Assembly (NCBI GenBank): GCA_947449735.1 | Contig: CANFTB010000033.1 | Location: 1-56,901, forward strand | DNA length: 56,901 bases | Source of the DNA: Chthoniobacteraceae bacterium | GTDB lineage: Bacteria > Verrucomicrobiota > Verrucomicrobiia > Chthoniobacterales > Chthoniobacteraceae | Direction: 5' to 3' | Part shown: piece by piece, positions 34,890 through 43,776 of the stretch | How the letters are laid out: each line of letters begins with the position of its first letter | Position numbering within the stretch: position 1 is the stretch's first letter | The notes under the pieces: model-generated | Told to the model about the DNA's origin: nothing | Database searches by the model: none | What the model saw: the letters and a program-made list of their open reading frames with translations, nothing else | Translations under genes and position numbers: made by a program

Positions 34890-35891
34890 ATGAAAAAACG
34901 TTCGTTCTACAGAAGTGCCTCCCTCGTGCTTTGCGCCGCCGCCCACGCCTGTTTCGGAGCGGAGACAACCCCTGCGTCTTCCCTTGCGGCTCCCGGCGCA
35001 ACGCCGCCGCCTGCAACACCCGCGCCCGCGCGTCCGGATCCTACGCTCGCAAACGTTCCCTACGGAGCGCATGAGCGGCAGGTTCTCGACTTTTACCAGG
35101 CGAAATCCGACAAGCCGACGCCGCTGCTCTTTTTCATCCACGGCGGCGGTTGGGTGACCGGTGATAAAAAAAGTCCCGCGGGGTTGAAGGAGTGTCTGGC
35201 CGCCGGCATTTCAGTGGTTTCCATCAACTACCGGTATTCCTGGCAGGCCCAGCTTGAGGGTGTGAAGCCACCGGTGGAGGGGCCGTTGCGGGACGCGGCG
35301 AGGGCGCTGCAATTCGTACGCAGCAAGGCGGCGGAGTGGAACATCGACAAAAAGCGGATCGGCGCGAGCGGCGGCTCCGCCGGAGCTTGCAGCAGCCTGT
35401 GGCTGGCGTTTCACGACGACATGGCCGTGCCGCAAAGCCCGGACCCTGTTGCACGCGAATCCACCCGTCTGCATTGCGCCGCCGTGCTGGTGGCGCAGAC
35501 ATCGTTGGATCCGCTCGAGCTCAAGGAATGGACGCCTAACAGCCGCTACGGAGGGCACGCTTTTGGATTCATGGACCCCGAAAACCTCAAGACCCGGGAT
35601 ACGCGTTTTGCGGAGTTTTTGGAACACCGCGAGGAATTGCTGCCCTGGATCAGGGAGTATTCACCCATTGGACTGGTGACCTCGGACGATCCTCCCGTTT
35701 ACCTTCAGTACAATACGCCTCCGGCCATCGGGCAGGTGGAGAAGGATCCGACGCACACGGCCAACTACGGGGTGAAACTTCAGGAGAAGTGCGAGAGTGC
35801 GAAAGTGCGCTGCGAACTGGTTTATCCGGGGGCGCCGGACGTTAAGCATGCCGGGATTGCCGCGTATTTGATCGAGGAGCTCAAGAAGTGA
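34890..35891 (+). CDS. Secreted alpha/beta hydrolase (BD-FAE / carboxylesterase-like)
   Basis: A 333-residue exported protein with a signal peptide at about 1-23, followed by a Pro/Ala-rich linker to residue 50. The alpha/beta hydrolase core has the oxyanion-hole HGGGW at 84-88, the nucleophile elbow GGSAG with Ser163, and a C-terminal His320 (DVKHAG) as the probable base. Family members deacylate carbohydrate esters or small esters. I chose the ATG at 34890 directly before the signal peptide; 19 in-frame upstream codons are unlikely to be translated. It is divergent from operon B, and a role in the same glycan degradation is possible but not shown. Confidence 0.82.
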   Translation: MKKRSFYRSASLVLCAAAHACFGAETTPASSLAAPGATPPPATPAPARPDPTLANVPYGAHERQVLDFYQAKSDKPTPLLFFIHGGGWVTGDKKSPAGLKECLAAGISVVSINYRYSWQAQLEGVKPPVEGPLRDAARALQFVRSKAAEWNIDKKRIGASGGSAGACSSLWLAFHDDMAVPQSPDPVARESTRLHCAAVLVAQTSLDPLELKEWTPNSRYGGHAFGFMDPENLKTRDTRFAEFLEHREELLPWIREYSPIGLVTSDDPPVYLQYNTPPAIGQVEKDPTHTANYGVKLQEKCESAKVRCELVYPGAPDVKHAGIAAYLIEELKK

Positions 35892-36009
35892 GGGGAGCGG
35901 CGCGGGCAGGACGGGGTGTTGGTTTTTGAGCAGTTGGCGTTTTCTTGAGCAGCCCTGAGAGAGAAAACGGGCCTCCGGTTCGGATAAGACCTCTGATTTG
36001 GAGGGAATT

Positions 36010-36036
36010 ATGAAAGTTGGCAAGGGGTTTGCTTAA
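36010..36036 (+). other. Candidate 8-codon leader ORF before the ATP-grasp gene
   Basis: A GGAGGG ribosome-binding-like sequence precedes ATG at 36010, which opens an 8-codon frame (MKVGKGFA) ending TAA at 36036. The GTG start of the ATP-grasp gene is 9 bases further on, in a different frame. A leader peptide or reinitiation site would explain why the main gene has no good Shine-Dalgarno sequence of its own, but chance is possible. Confidence 0.3.
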
Positions 36037-36044
36037 TAGTCGCC

Positions 36045-37478
36045 GTGCTCCTAGACAAATATAGCCCGGCTGATCTGTTCGACGAACTCATTGATAGCAA
36101 TGGCAAGGTACGCCCGTACTACCAACCGGTGGCGGACCGGTTGTTTCCGCTGAAGCCCGAGGAGTTGGAGCAAAAGGTGAAAAACCTGGAGCTGCTCTTT
36201 CTCAAGCAGGGGGTGACTTTTACGGTTTACGGCGACGAGCGCGGAACAGAACGCGTGTTTCCGTTCGATCCTGTGCCGCGTTTGATTCCCGGGGAGGAAT
36301 GGGAAGTGGTGGAGGCTGGATTGATCCAGCGGATCACGGCTCTGAACTTGTTCCTGTACGACGTCTATCACGAACAGAAGATTCTCAAGGATAAGGTGAT
36401 TCCGTCGGAGGTTGTGCTGAGCGCGGCGCATTACCGGCCGGAGTTTGTCGGCGTCCAGGTGCCCCGTGACACTTACATCCACGTGTGCGGAACGGATTTG
36501 ATCCGGGACCGGGACGGCCGCTATCTGGTTCTCGAAGACAACGGGCGCTGTCCTTCCGGGGTATCGTATGTTTTGGAAAACCGGATGGCGATGAAGCGCG
36601 TCTTTCCGCAGCTTTTTGGATGCACCGGCGTGCGTTCGGTGGACACGTATCCGGCTGATTTGCTGGCTACTCTGCAGTACATCGCCCCGCGGCAGACAGC
36701 GCAGCCCAACTGCGTTTTGCTCACGCCCGGGGTGCACAACAGCGCGTATTTCGAGCATTCGTTCCTGGCCCGGCAGATGGGTATTGAGATTGTGGAGGGG
36801 CGGGATTTGATCGTACTGGAGGGTTTCGTGTACATGCGCACGACCCGCGGGTTGCAGCAGGTGGATGTGATCTATAGGCGCATCGACGACGACTTTCTGG
36901 ACCCGAAGGTGTTCCGCAAGGATTCGATGCTCGGGGTGCCCGGCTTGGTGGACGCCGTGCGGCGGGGCAACGTTGCGCTCGCGAACGCGATTGGAACCGG
37001 CGTTGCGGACGACAAGGTGACGTACGCCTATGTGCCCGAGATGATCCGGTACTATCTCGGACAGGACCCGATCCTGGACCAAGTCCCAACATATCTGGCG
37101 TGGAGGGAGGATGATAAGAAGTATATTCTGGAGCACCTTCCCGAGCTCGTTGTGAAGGCGGCGAACGAGAGCGGCGGCTACGGCATGCTGATCGGTCCGA
37201 CGGCTTCGAAGGCCGAAGTGGAGGAGTTCCGGCAGAAGATCCTCGCGACTCCGCGGAACTACATTGCGCAGCCGGTGGTGTATTTTTCGCAGCATCCAAC
37301 GCTCGTCGACGGGGCTCTGGAGGGACGGCACGTGGATTTGCGGCCGTTCATTCTGTGCGGCGAAAGCATCAAGGTTTTGCCGGGGGGACTGACGCGCGTG
37401 GCGCTCACCCGGGGTTCGCTGGTGGTGAATTCATCCCAGGGCGGCGGGAGCAAGGACACGTGGGTGCTTGCGGACTAA
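36045..37478 (+). CDS. Circularly permuted ATP-grasp protein (COG2308 type)
   Basis: A 477-residue protein with a GTG start. Its pattern fits the circularly permuted ATP-grasp family: [20 protein letters not shown], the central [20 protein letters not shown] segment, and a C-terminal half with [18 protein letters not shown], which carries the ATP-binding Lys and Glu positions. Such proteins are predicted amide or peptide ligases. Its neighbours, an alpha-E protein and a transglutaminase-fold protein, form the usual conserved trio. The group is linked by comparative genomics to modification of peptides or cell-wall components, but no substrate is known. The alpha-E gene follows after 20 bases. 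Confidence 0.88.
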   Translation: MLLDKYSPADLFDELIDSNGKVRPYYQPVADRLFPLKPEELEQKVKNLELLFLKQGVTFTVYGDERGTERVFPFDPVPRLIPGEEWEVVEAGLIQRITALNLFLYDVYHEQKILKDKVIPSEVVLSAAHYRPEFVGVQVPRDTYIHVCGTDLIRDRDGRYLVLEDNGRCPSGVSYVLENRMAMKRVFPQLFGCTGVRSVDTYPADLLATLQYIAPRQTAQPNCVLLTPGVHNSAYFEHSFLARQMGIEIVEGRDLIVLEGFVYMRTTRGLQQVDVIYRRIDDDFLDPKVFRKDSMLGVPGLVDAVRRGNVALANAIGTGVADDKVTYAYVPEMIRYYLGQDPILDQVPTYLAWREDDKKYILEHLPELVVKAANESGGYGMLIGPTASKAEVEEFRQKILATPRNYIAQPVVYFSQHPTLVDGALEGRHVDLRPFILCGESIKVLPGGLTRVALTRGSLVVNSSQGGGSKDTWVLAD

Positions 37479-37498
37479 AACAAATTACAGAAACACCT

Positions 37499-38536
37499 AT
37501 GCTTTCGCGAGTTGCAGACCACATATATTGGATGTCGCGCTACATTGAGCGGGCCGAAAATCTGGCGCGTCTCATGCAGGTGAGCGTGGAGCTCCTGCTG
37601 GATTCCGCGGGGTCCGGAGGCAATCCCGGAGACTACTGGAGTCCGGTGCTTGCGGCGACGGCCATGGAGGGGTCCTTCCGGCTGTTGTACCCGGAGCCGA
37701 AGCCGGGGGACAGCGCGCACTTCTTGACGCTCGACGAGCGGAATCCCGATTCGATTTTGTCCTGTGTGCGCGAAGCTCGTGAGAATGCACGCACGGTTCG
37801 GGACCAGATTTCGGACGAGATGTGGGCGGAGTTGAACCAGCTGTATTTGCTGGTGGGCTCGGAGCGGGGAGCGCGTCTTTTGGAGACGACGCCGCAGGTG
37901 TTTTTTGAGAAGATCATCCAGTCGTCGCTTCTGTTCGACGGAATCACCTCGGCTACGCTCTCCCGGACCGAGGGGTGGAACTTCCTGCAGTTGGGACGTT
38001 TCCTCGAGCGGGCTGATAAGACCAGCCGTTTTCTGGATATCAAGACGCAGACGGCTGCGGCGGCCGATACGGCGCTCGAGGCGCTGGAATGGGGGACGAT
38101 TTTGCGGGCGTGTTCGGCGCAGGCTTCGTACAGGCGGGTCAACGGGACCGAGTTCAGCCTCGAACGGATTCTCGAGCACCTGTTGTTTTCGACAGAGTTT
38201 CCACGCTCGGTGCGGTTCTGCGTGCGGATGGCGGACGAGATGCTCCACGATATTTCGGGCACGCCTACTGGAAGGTATTCGAACCGGTGCGAGAAACTGG
38301 CGGGGGCATTGCTGGCGCGTTTGAATTTCTCAGGGCCTTCGGATGTTTTGGATCGGGGATTGCACGAGTACATCGACGATTTGCAGGTCGCTTTGAACGA
38401 GACGGGGCAGGCGTTGTTCGACACCTACGTGCTGCTGCCGCAGGAGACGCTCAGATCGGTGGGGCGGCTTCTGCCCGGGGACCCTCTCGAGTACCACATT
38501 CAGAAGCAACAGCAGCAACAGCAGCAACAAAACTAG
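37499..38536 (+). CDS. Alpha-E domain protein (DUF403) with C-terminal poly-Q
   Basis: A 345-residue all-alpha protein. MLSRVADHIYWMSRYIERAENLARLMQ is the family hallmark opening, and LQLGRFLERADKTSRFLDIKT is the second conserved helix pair with the repeated R-x-x-ER-A-(D/E) pattern. I chose the ATG at 37499, 20 bases after the ATP-grasp stop. The last 10 residues are almost all Gln, encoded by a CAG/CAA run at 38503-38533. The protein is the regular partner of circularly permuted ATP-grasp enzymes and may bind or position their substrate; its activity is unknown. Confidence 0.88.
   Translation: MLSRVADHIYWMSRYIERAENLARLMQVSVELLLDSAGSGGNPGDYWSPVLAATAMEGSFRLLYPEPKPGDSAHFLTLDERNPDSILSCVREARENARTVRDQISDEMWAELNQLYLLVGSERGARLLETTPQVFFEKIIQSSLLFDGITSATLSRTEGWNFLQLGRFLERADKTSRFLDIKTQTAAAADTALEALEWGTILRACSAQASYRRVNGTEFSLERILEHLLFSTEFPRSVRFCVRMADEMLHDISGTPTGRYSNRCEKLAGALLARLNFSGPSDVLDRGLHEYIDDLQVALNETGQALFDTYVLLPQETLRSVGRLLPGDPLEYHIQKQQQQQQQQN
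38503..38533 (+). repeat. CAG/CAA trinucleotide tract encoding poly-Gln
   Basis: An imperfect run of CAA and CAG codons forms the end of the alpha-E reading frame, immediately before its TAG stop. Such tracts can change length by slippage; here only the C-terminal tail would be affected. Confidence 0.75.
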
Positions 38537-38621
38537 GGCGTATGGAGACGGCAGGACGGGACGGGTTGATTTACGACCGTTCCGAGCGGAGCATTTTCGC
38601 CCTATTTTTACTACAGACTTC

Positions 38622-39473
38622 ATGAAGCTGCGCATCACTCACCTGACCGAGTACAATTACGGGGCTCCGGTGCATGGCAATTCCAATGAGCTGCGTTTGA
38701 CTCCGGTGCAGAGCCGCTGGCAGCAGTTGACGTTTTTTTTGCTGCGGGTGCTGCCTTCGACGCGGGTGAAACGTTACACGGATTTCTATGGAAATCTGGT
38801 GAACTATTTTGAGGTGGAGGAGCCCCACCGGCACTTGCTGATTGAGTCGACGAGTTCGGTGACGACGTCCGACCGGTATGCGGAGGGCGAGCCCGAGGCG
38901 GTGGCGCTGGAAATGCTTCTGGGTGCTGACCGGGAGGAGCGCCTCCAACCGTTTTTACAGCCCAGCGGGCCTGTGGAGGTGCCGCCCGAGATTTGGCGCG
39001 CTGCCGTGGATGTGCGGGCCGAGCACGGTGACGTTTTCGGGCTGGCGAAGGGCCTGATGGGGTATGTTTACGGTTCGTGCCAGTACGCGCCCGGGGCGAC
39101 GGACGTGGCGACCACGACGACCCAGTTTTTCAAAAGCAGGGCGGGTGTGTGCCAGGACTTCAGCCATTTGATGCTCGCGCTGTGCCGTTCCGTAGGGATC
39201 CCTGCGAGGTACGTCAGCGGTTATGTTTACGACGCGAAGCGCAAGGACATCCGGGGCGCGCATGCCTCGCATGCGTGGGTGGAGGTGTGGGTGCCGGGCG
39301 CGGGCTGGCACGGGCTGGATCCCACCAATAACTGTCTGACCCGGGAACACTACGTGGTGGTCGCGATGGGACGCGATTACGAGGATATCGCGCCCGTGCG
39401 AGGGAGTTTCTGGGGCGCTTCAGACCGAGAAATGAAGGTGAGCGTCCACATCGAGGAGCGCGCCGGAGCTTAG
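38622..39473 (+). CDS. Transglutaminase-like cysteine protease-fold protein
   Basis: A 283-residue protein. The N-terminal beta domain (MKLRITHLTEYNYGAPVHGNSNELRLTP) is the usual bacterial transglutaminase N-terminal region. The catalytic core has Cys in KSRAGVCQDFSHLMLALCRSVGIPARYVSGYVY, His in ASHAWVEVWVPG and Asp in GLDPTNN, giving a complete Cys-His-Asp triad. It has no signal peptide and is probably cytoplasmic. It lies 85 bases after the alpha-E gene and completes the ATP-grasp/alpha-E/transglutaminase set. The likely role is hydrolysis or transfer at an amide or isopeptide bond made by the ligase. Confidence 0.9.
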   Translation: MKLRITHLTEYNYGAPVHGNSNELRLTPVQSRWQQLTFFLLRVLPSTRVKRYTDFYGNLVNYFEVEEPHRHLLIESTSSVTTSDRYAEGEPEAVALEMLLGADREERLQPFLQPSGPVEVPPEIWRAAVDVRAEHGDVFGLAKGLMGYVYGSCQYAPGATDVATTTTQFFKSRAGVCQDFSHLMLALCRSVGIPARYVSGYVYDAKRKDIRGAHASHAWVEVWVPGAGWHGLDPTNNCLTREHYVVVAMGRDYEDIAPVRGSFWGASDREMKVSVHIEERAGA

Positions 39474-39499
39474 ATGTACACTGGAGATGGAGCGCTATT

Positions 39500-40465
39500 T
39501 TACTCGCAGAAAATGAGCCCCGCCTTCCGCCGGGCGTGTCTCCCCCCGGGGAGGTTAATTTTCGCAGGCACCCTCGAAGTCGCGAGTCGTGCCACGCTTT
39601 CAACCAGTTCAAAACTGATGTTTGAAACCCCCTGCTCGGCGAGCCAGCGTGCGACGCGCCTGCGTCGCAATGCGAGGGGGATGGACTTTAATAAATTGGC
39701 GTTCAGTTCCGGCCCGAGAGGAGGAAGTGAGCGCTCCGCTTGATCGATGTATTCGGATTCTGCGCGCAGAAGCTCCGCGGTTCTCCACAAGGTTTCACGA
39801 ACCGGTCTTCCCATGGACTTCTCCAACTCGGGGATGAGGAGATGCCGAATTCGGTTGCGGGTGAAATCGGTCTGGGCGTTTGAGGCGTCTTCGCGGAAGT
39901 CGAGTTGATGCGCTTGGATGTGGGCGTCGATTTGGGTGCGCCAGATGCCGAGCATCGGGCGGAGCAGAAGCAGGGATTGTCCGTAAACGGTGTGCAAAGA
40001 TGATGGCTGCATGGCGCCCAGACCGAGTGAACCCGCTCCGCGCAGGAGGCGGAAAAGGAGAGTCTCGACCTGGTCGTCCGCGTGGTGCGCAAGGACGATC
40101 TTGTTTGTGCCGTGAGCGCGCGCGGAATCCGCGAAAAACTCAAGACGTGCTTCGCGGGCTGCTTGTTCGATGCCGGTGTGCCGCGGAGCTGCCCCGGCTG
40201 AAACATCCACGCGCGCAATGGTGCAGGGCAGTCCACGCGTGGCGGCCAGCTGCCGGACCCAAGCGGCGTCATCGGCGCTTTCAGGACGGAGGCCGTGGTC
40301 CAAATGGGCCAGCGCGAGGTTGGCAAAGCCCGACTCGAGGAGGAGTTCGAGAAGGACCACGGAATCCCTGCCTCCGGAAAATCCCAGAAGAAGCGTTTCG
40401 CTTTTCGAGACGCCGGAGGACAGCAGCGCGGCTTCGACCAGTTCAGCAAGGCTGGGCGGATTCAT
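39500..40465 (-). CDS. tilS: tRNA(Ile)-lysidine synthase
   Basis: A 321-residue enzyme that converts C34 of the AUA-reading tRNA-Ile to lysidine using ATP and lysine. The PP-loop motif SGGRDS is at 30-35 (LLLGFSGGRDSVVLLELL). Further family markers are LAHLDHGLRPESADDAAWV, KIVLAHHADDQVETLLFRLLRGAG and LLRPMLGIWRTQI, followed by FREDASNAQTDFTRNRIRHLLIPEL. It is shorter than the E. coli enzyme (about 430 residues) and lacks most of the C-terminal domain, as in many bacteria. It is convergent with the transglutaminase gene. Essential housekeeping gene. Confidence 0.93.
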   Translation of the reverse strand: MNPPSLAELVEAALLSSGVSKSETLLLGFSGGRDSVVLLELLLESGFANLALAHLDHGLRPESADDAAWVRQLAATRGLPCTIARVDVSAGAAPRHTGIEQAAREARLEFFADSARAHGTNKIVLAHHADDQVETLLFRLLRGAGSLGLGAMQPSSLHTVYGQSLLLLRPMLGIWRTQIDAHIQAHQLDFREDASNAQTDFTRNRIRHLLIPELEKSMGRPVRETLWRTAELLRAESEYIDQAERSLPPLGPELNANLLKSIPLALRRRRVARWLAEQGVSNISFELVESVARLATSRVPAKINLPGGRHARRKAGLIFCE

Positions 40466-40564
40466 TCGGCTCGAACGGTGCTGGGAGGGGCGCCCTGCTG
40501 CTGTTTAACGCTAAGGATGCACGTGCACCGCCGTGCAAAGCGGGGCTTGGGCAGTTTTGACGCG

Positions 40565-41836
40565 TCAGGCGATGCGGTCGGACCCGAAATAGGCATGAAG
40601 CGGTGCCGGGAGCAGGACGGTACCGTCGGCCTGCTGGTAGGTTTCGAGCAGTGCGACCATGAGACGGGGGAGTGCGGTTCCCGAGCCGTTGAGGGTGTGG
40701 CAGAATTTATTTTTGCCGTCGGAGTCCTTGTAGCGAAGGTTCATGCGGCGCGCCTGAAAGTCGCCGAAGCTGGAGCAGCTGGAGACTTCGAGGTAGCTGT
40801 TCTGGCCGGGCGCCCAGACTTCGATGTCATAGGTGCGGGTGGAGCCGAAGCCGATGTCCCCGGTGCAAAGTTCGATGGTCCGGTAGTGAAGGCCGAGGAT
40901 TTGAAGGACGCGTTCCGCGTCGGAAGTGAGGGCTTCGAGTTCGGCTGCGGAGGCTTCCGGGGTGGTGATTTTGACGAGCTCCACCTTGTCGAACTGGTGC
41001 ATGCGGATGAGTCCGCGGGTGCCGAGACCGGCCGAACCAGCTTCCCTGCGGAAGCAGGGGGTGTAGGCTGCGTAGCGGACCGGTAGTTGTTCTAGAGAAA
41101 GGATTTCCTCGCGGTGCAGATTGGTGACGGGGACCTCGGCGGTCGGTGCGAGGTAGAGTTCGTCGCGGTCGCAGCGGTAGAGTTGCTCCTCAAACTTCGG
41201 AAGCTGGGAAGTTCCGACGAGGGCCTCCGGACGCACGACGAACGGGGTGCTCATTTCCGTGTAGCCGTGGTTGCGTGTGTGGAGGTCGAGGAGGAAGTTG
41301 AGCAGGGCGCGTTCTAGCCGGGCGCCCTGGCCTGTGAAGCAGACGAAGGCGCTTCCTGAGATTTTTGCGGCACGTTCGAAGTCGAAAAGGGAGAGGGATT
41401 CGCCCAGTTCGACGTGGCTTTTGGGCGTGAAGGAGTAGGATGGGGCTTCTCCCCAGACGCGGATTTCGGGGTTGGCCGAGGCGTCTTCACCGACAGGGCA
41501 GCCCTCGTGGGGGAGGTTGGGAAGCTGGAGGAGGAGGTCGCGCTGGCGGACGTCGAGCGCGGCGCTTTCCTCGTTGAGACGAGCGACGGAGTCGCCCAGC
41601 GAGCGCACTTCGGCTTCGACGCTGGAAGTGTCCTCTCCTTTGGCTTTGCGCATGCCGATTTCCTTGCTCATGCGTTTGCGCTCGGACTGGAGCGTCTGGA
41701 GCTGCGTTTCCGCGGCGCGCCGGAGCCTGTCACACTCGAGTACGTCTTGGATGCGCAGATGGGCATCACCGCCGCGCGCGGCGAGGCGTTGGATGACTTG
41801 CTCTGTGTGTTCGCGAATGAGGCGGATGTCTAACAT
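40565..41836 (-). CDS. serS: Seryl-tRNA synthetase
   Basis: A 423-residue class II synthetase. The N-terminal 110 residues form the long antiparallel coiled-coil arm that binds the tRNA variable loop. Motif 2 is visible in YAAYTPCFRREAGSAGLGTRGLIRMHQFDKVE, and motif 3 in GSGTALPRLMVALLETYQQADGTVLLP. Length and motif spacing are normal for bacterial SerRS. It lies upstream of tilS on the same strand with a 99-base gap. Essential housekeeping gene. Confidence 0.96.
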   Translation of the reverse strand: MLDIRLIREHTEQVIQRLAARGGDAHLRIQDVLECDRLRRAAETQLQTLQSERKRMSKEIGMRKAKGEDTSSVEAEVRSLGDSVARLNEESAALDVRQRDLLLQLPNLPHEGCPVGEDASANPEIRVWGEAPSYSFTPKSHVELGESLSLFDFERAAKISGSAFVCFTGQGARLERALLNFLLDLHTRNHGYTEMSTPFVVRPEALVGTSQLPKFEEQLYRCDRDELYLAPTAEVPVTNLHREEILSLEQLPVRYAAYTPCFRREAGSAGLGTRGLIRMHQFDKVELVKITTPEASAAELEALTSDAERVLQILGLHYRTIELCTGDIGFGSTRTYDIEVWAPGQNSYLEVSSCSSFGDFQARRMNLRYKDSDGKNKFCHTLNGSGTALPRLMVALLETYQQADGTVLLPAPLHAYFGSDRIA

Positions 41837-42010
41837 AGGAAAGTTACACAGTTCTCAGAAGCCGGCCTTCTGGGCAAGGGCGGAGAGACGGAGCCCGGAG
41901 GAGGGGCGGTAGTTGCGAGTCTCCGCGGACGGGACTCGTTAGATGGCGCGGAAGGGCGCGCCCAAGGAGTTGGAGCGCCGTTCTCGCGTTGGACGCCTCG
42001 GGGCGGGTGC

Positions 42011-42619
42011 CTAATGCTGGACGTCTGGATCTGCGGAATGGGGAGTGGTAGAGGGGGCTGCGGGACTGGGCGTCTCCGGGTGGTCCAAGGTGAACCACTC
42101 TGGGTTGGGCCTGGGTCGGGCGGCGATGTCTTCAAGATCCCGTTTGGAGCGTCCTTCTTTCTTTGCCGCATGCAGCTTCAGGGCAATCAAGTGTTCAAAA
42201 GTAGGAACCTTGATGGATGTTTCATCGATCTGAAATTCTTCGGCAGGGCTCCAGAGGTTTGTGAATGTGGGGCCATCCACCAGCATCAGATCGATGACTA
42301 GAAAAGGATTGAGGCGGTGTCTGAAACGTTGAAACGCTCCAACCCTGTCAAATCTTTCAAATCCAGCCTCGGTAAGCGAACGGCCGAAGGATTCTGAATC
42401 CTTCATGGCGCAGAGGCAGTCCACATCGAGTGTCTGCCGGGCGTAGCCGTAGGCCTGAAGAGCCCACCCTCCTATGAGTAAAAACTGGAGGGATTGCTCG
42501 CAACGGATGCGGTTGAGCAGTTCAAAGATGGCCCGCACGGCCGAACGTTGCCAGCGGGGAGACTTGGGAGACTTGAGTGCAAGACGGTGAATGTCGATGA
42601 GTGAAGCCCACTGATGCAT
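42011..42619 (-). CDS. AbiEii/MNT-type nucleotidyltransferase, orphan
   Basis: A protein of about 202 residues with a GGWALQAYGYARQTLDVDCL motif, fitting the GG-x-A-x4-G-x2-R-x-T-x-D-x-D pattern of AbiEii/DUF1814 nucleotidyltransferases. HLIALKLHAAKKEGRSKRDLEDI supplies the downstream Lys/Asp motif. The last 25 residues are Pro/Ser/Thr-rich. Starts at 42619 or 42652 avoid overlap with the divergent fcl gene; the longer frame to 42862 is improbable. AbiEii enzymes are usually toxins paired with an AbiEi antitoxin, but none is adjacent. It may be a remnant or a standalone enzyme. Confidence 0.65.
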   Translation of the reverse strand: MHQWASLIDIHRLALKSPKSPRWQRSAVRAIFELLNRIRCEQSLQFLLIGGWALQAYGYARQTLDVDCLCAMKDSESFGRSLTEAGFERFDRVGAFQRFRHRLNPFLVIDLMLVDGPTFTNLWSPAEEFQIDETSIKVPTFEHLIALKLHAAKKEGRSKRDLEDIAARPRPNPEWFTLDHPETPSPAAPSTTPHSADPDVQH

Positions 42620-42810
42620 TCGCACGCCGCACTCGTTTACAGGGACGGCCATCTTTTGTGTTCCGAAGGGCAAAATTGGGGTGCATAAGGTTGCATCACT
42701 TCCAATGGGCAATCTATCGTCCGGGAAGTGTGGCGATGGGAGGTCTTTTAAGCCTGCCTTCTCTCTAACAACTCTGGCCGCATACCCTGATTTTACATTC
42801 GATTTTACAG

Positions 42811-43752
42811 ATGAATCCCCGGCTTTTTCTAGCAGGCCACACCGGAATGGTTGGCTCGGCATTGCGCAGGTATGCCGCCGAATGCGGATCCTGGGACATC
42901 ATCACCGCTCCGAGGAGCGTCCTCGACCTCTGTGACTCGGCGGCGACCACTGCGTTTTTGCAAGCCAATAAACCAGAGGTGGTTATCATTGCCGCCGCCC
43001 GGGTGGGGGGCATACATGCCAATAACTCTCTGCCTGCGAACTTCCTGTTTGAAAACATTCAGATAGCAAGCAATCTGATTCACGCCAGCTTCCTCTCTGG
43101 TGTGAAGCGGGTCCTGTTTCTTGGCAGTTCATGTATATACCCAAAGTTTGCCCCGCAGCCGATGAGTGAGGACGCCCTCCTGTCGGGTAGTTTGGAGCCC
43201 ACGAACGAAGCCTACGCGCTTGCCAAGATTGCCGGGTTGAAGCTTTGCGCTGCGTATCGACGCCAGCACGGATGTCTTTTTCACTCCGCGATGCCGACCA
43301 ACCTCTACGGGCCGGGCGATAACTACCACCCGGAATATTCCCATGTGATACCGGGAATGCTGCGGCGCTTTCACGAGGCCAAAGTACAGCACAGCCCGGA
43401 GGTGTCGATCTGGGGAACTGGCACTCCCCGCCGCGAGTTCTTGCATGTGGACGATCTTGCGAAAGGCTGTTTTCACCTCCTCGGAATCGAAAATCCTCCT
43501 GATTGGGTGAACGTGGGCTGGGGGGAGGACCTCAGTATTTCGGAATTGGCCTCGCAGGTGGCGGAAACCGTCGGATATCACGGCCGGATTGTGAACGATC
43601 TGGGCAAGCCGGATGGCACTCCTTGTAAACTTCTAGACACAAGTTTGATGAAGTCTCTTGGATGGAGTCCATCCATCAGGCTGCCCGAGGGTCTGCGATC
43701 CGCCTACGGGGACTTCCTCGCGCGGGATCTCGAAAAAACGCTGCGTTGCTGA
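42811..43752 (+). CDS. fcl: GDP-L-fucose synthase (GDP-4-keto-6-deoxymannose 3,5-epimerase-4-reductase)
   Basis: A 313-residue SDR enzyme that converts GDP-4-keto-6-deoxy-D-mannose to GDP-L-fucose with NADPH. The Rossmann motif is GHTGMVGSA. The catalytic Ser-Tyr-Lys triad is visible in SSCIYPKFAPQPM and NEAYALAKIAGLKLC. PTNLYGPGDNY is a family signature. It opens the glycan locus and is followed after 24 bases by gmd, so the two adjacent steps of fucose nucleotide synthesis are co-transcribed, though in reverse pathway order. The GT10 gene at 53108 is the expected user of the product. Confidence 0.93.
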   Translation: MNPRLFLAGHTGMVGSALRRYAAECGSWDIITAPRSVLDLCDSAATTAFLQANKPEVVIIAAARVGGIHANNSLPANFLFENIQIASNLIHASFLSGVKRVLFLGSSCIYPKFAPQPMSEDALLSGSLEPTNEAYALAKIAGLKLCAAYRRQHGCLFHSAMPTNLYGPGDNYHPEYSHVIPGMLRRFHEAKVQHSPEVSIWGTGTPRREFLHVDDLAKGCFHLLGIENPPDWVNVGWGEDLSISELASQVAETVGYHGRIVNDLGKPDGTPCKLLDTSLMKSLGWSPSIRLPEGLRSAYGDFLARDLEKTLRC

Positions 43753-43776
43753 TATTGTTCGAATAACGTTTTGATA

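Noticed and set aside
36051..37331. 426-residue minus-strand frame opposite the ATP-grasp gene
   Set aside because: No motif or signal was seen, and the plus strand carries a well-conserved family. Treated as a shadow.
42620..42862. Long start for the AbiEii-type gene at 42862
   Set aside because: It would overlap the divergent fcl gene, and the extra residues show no domain.
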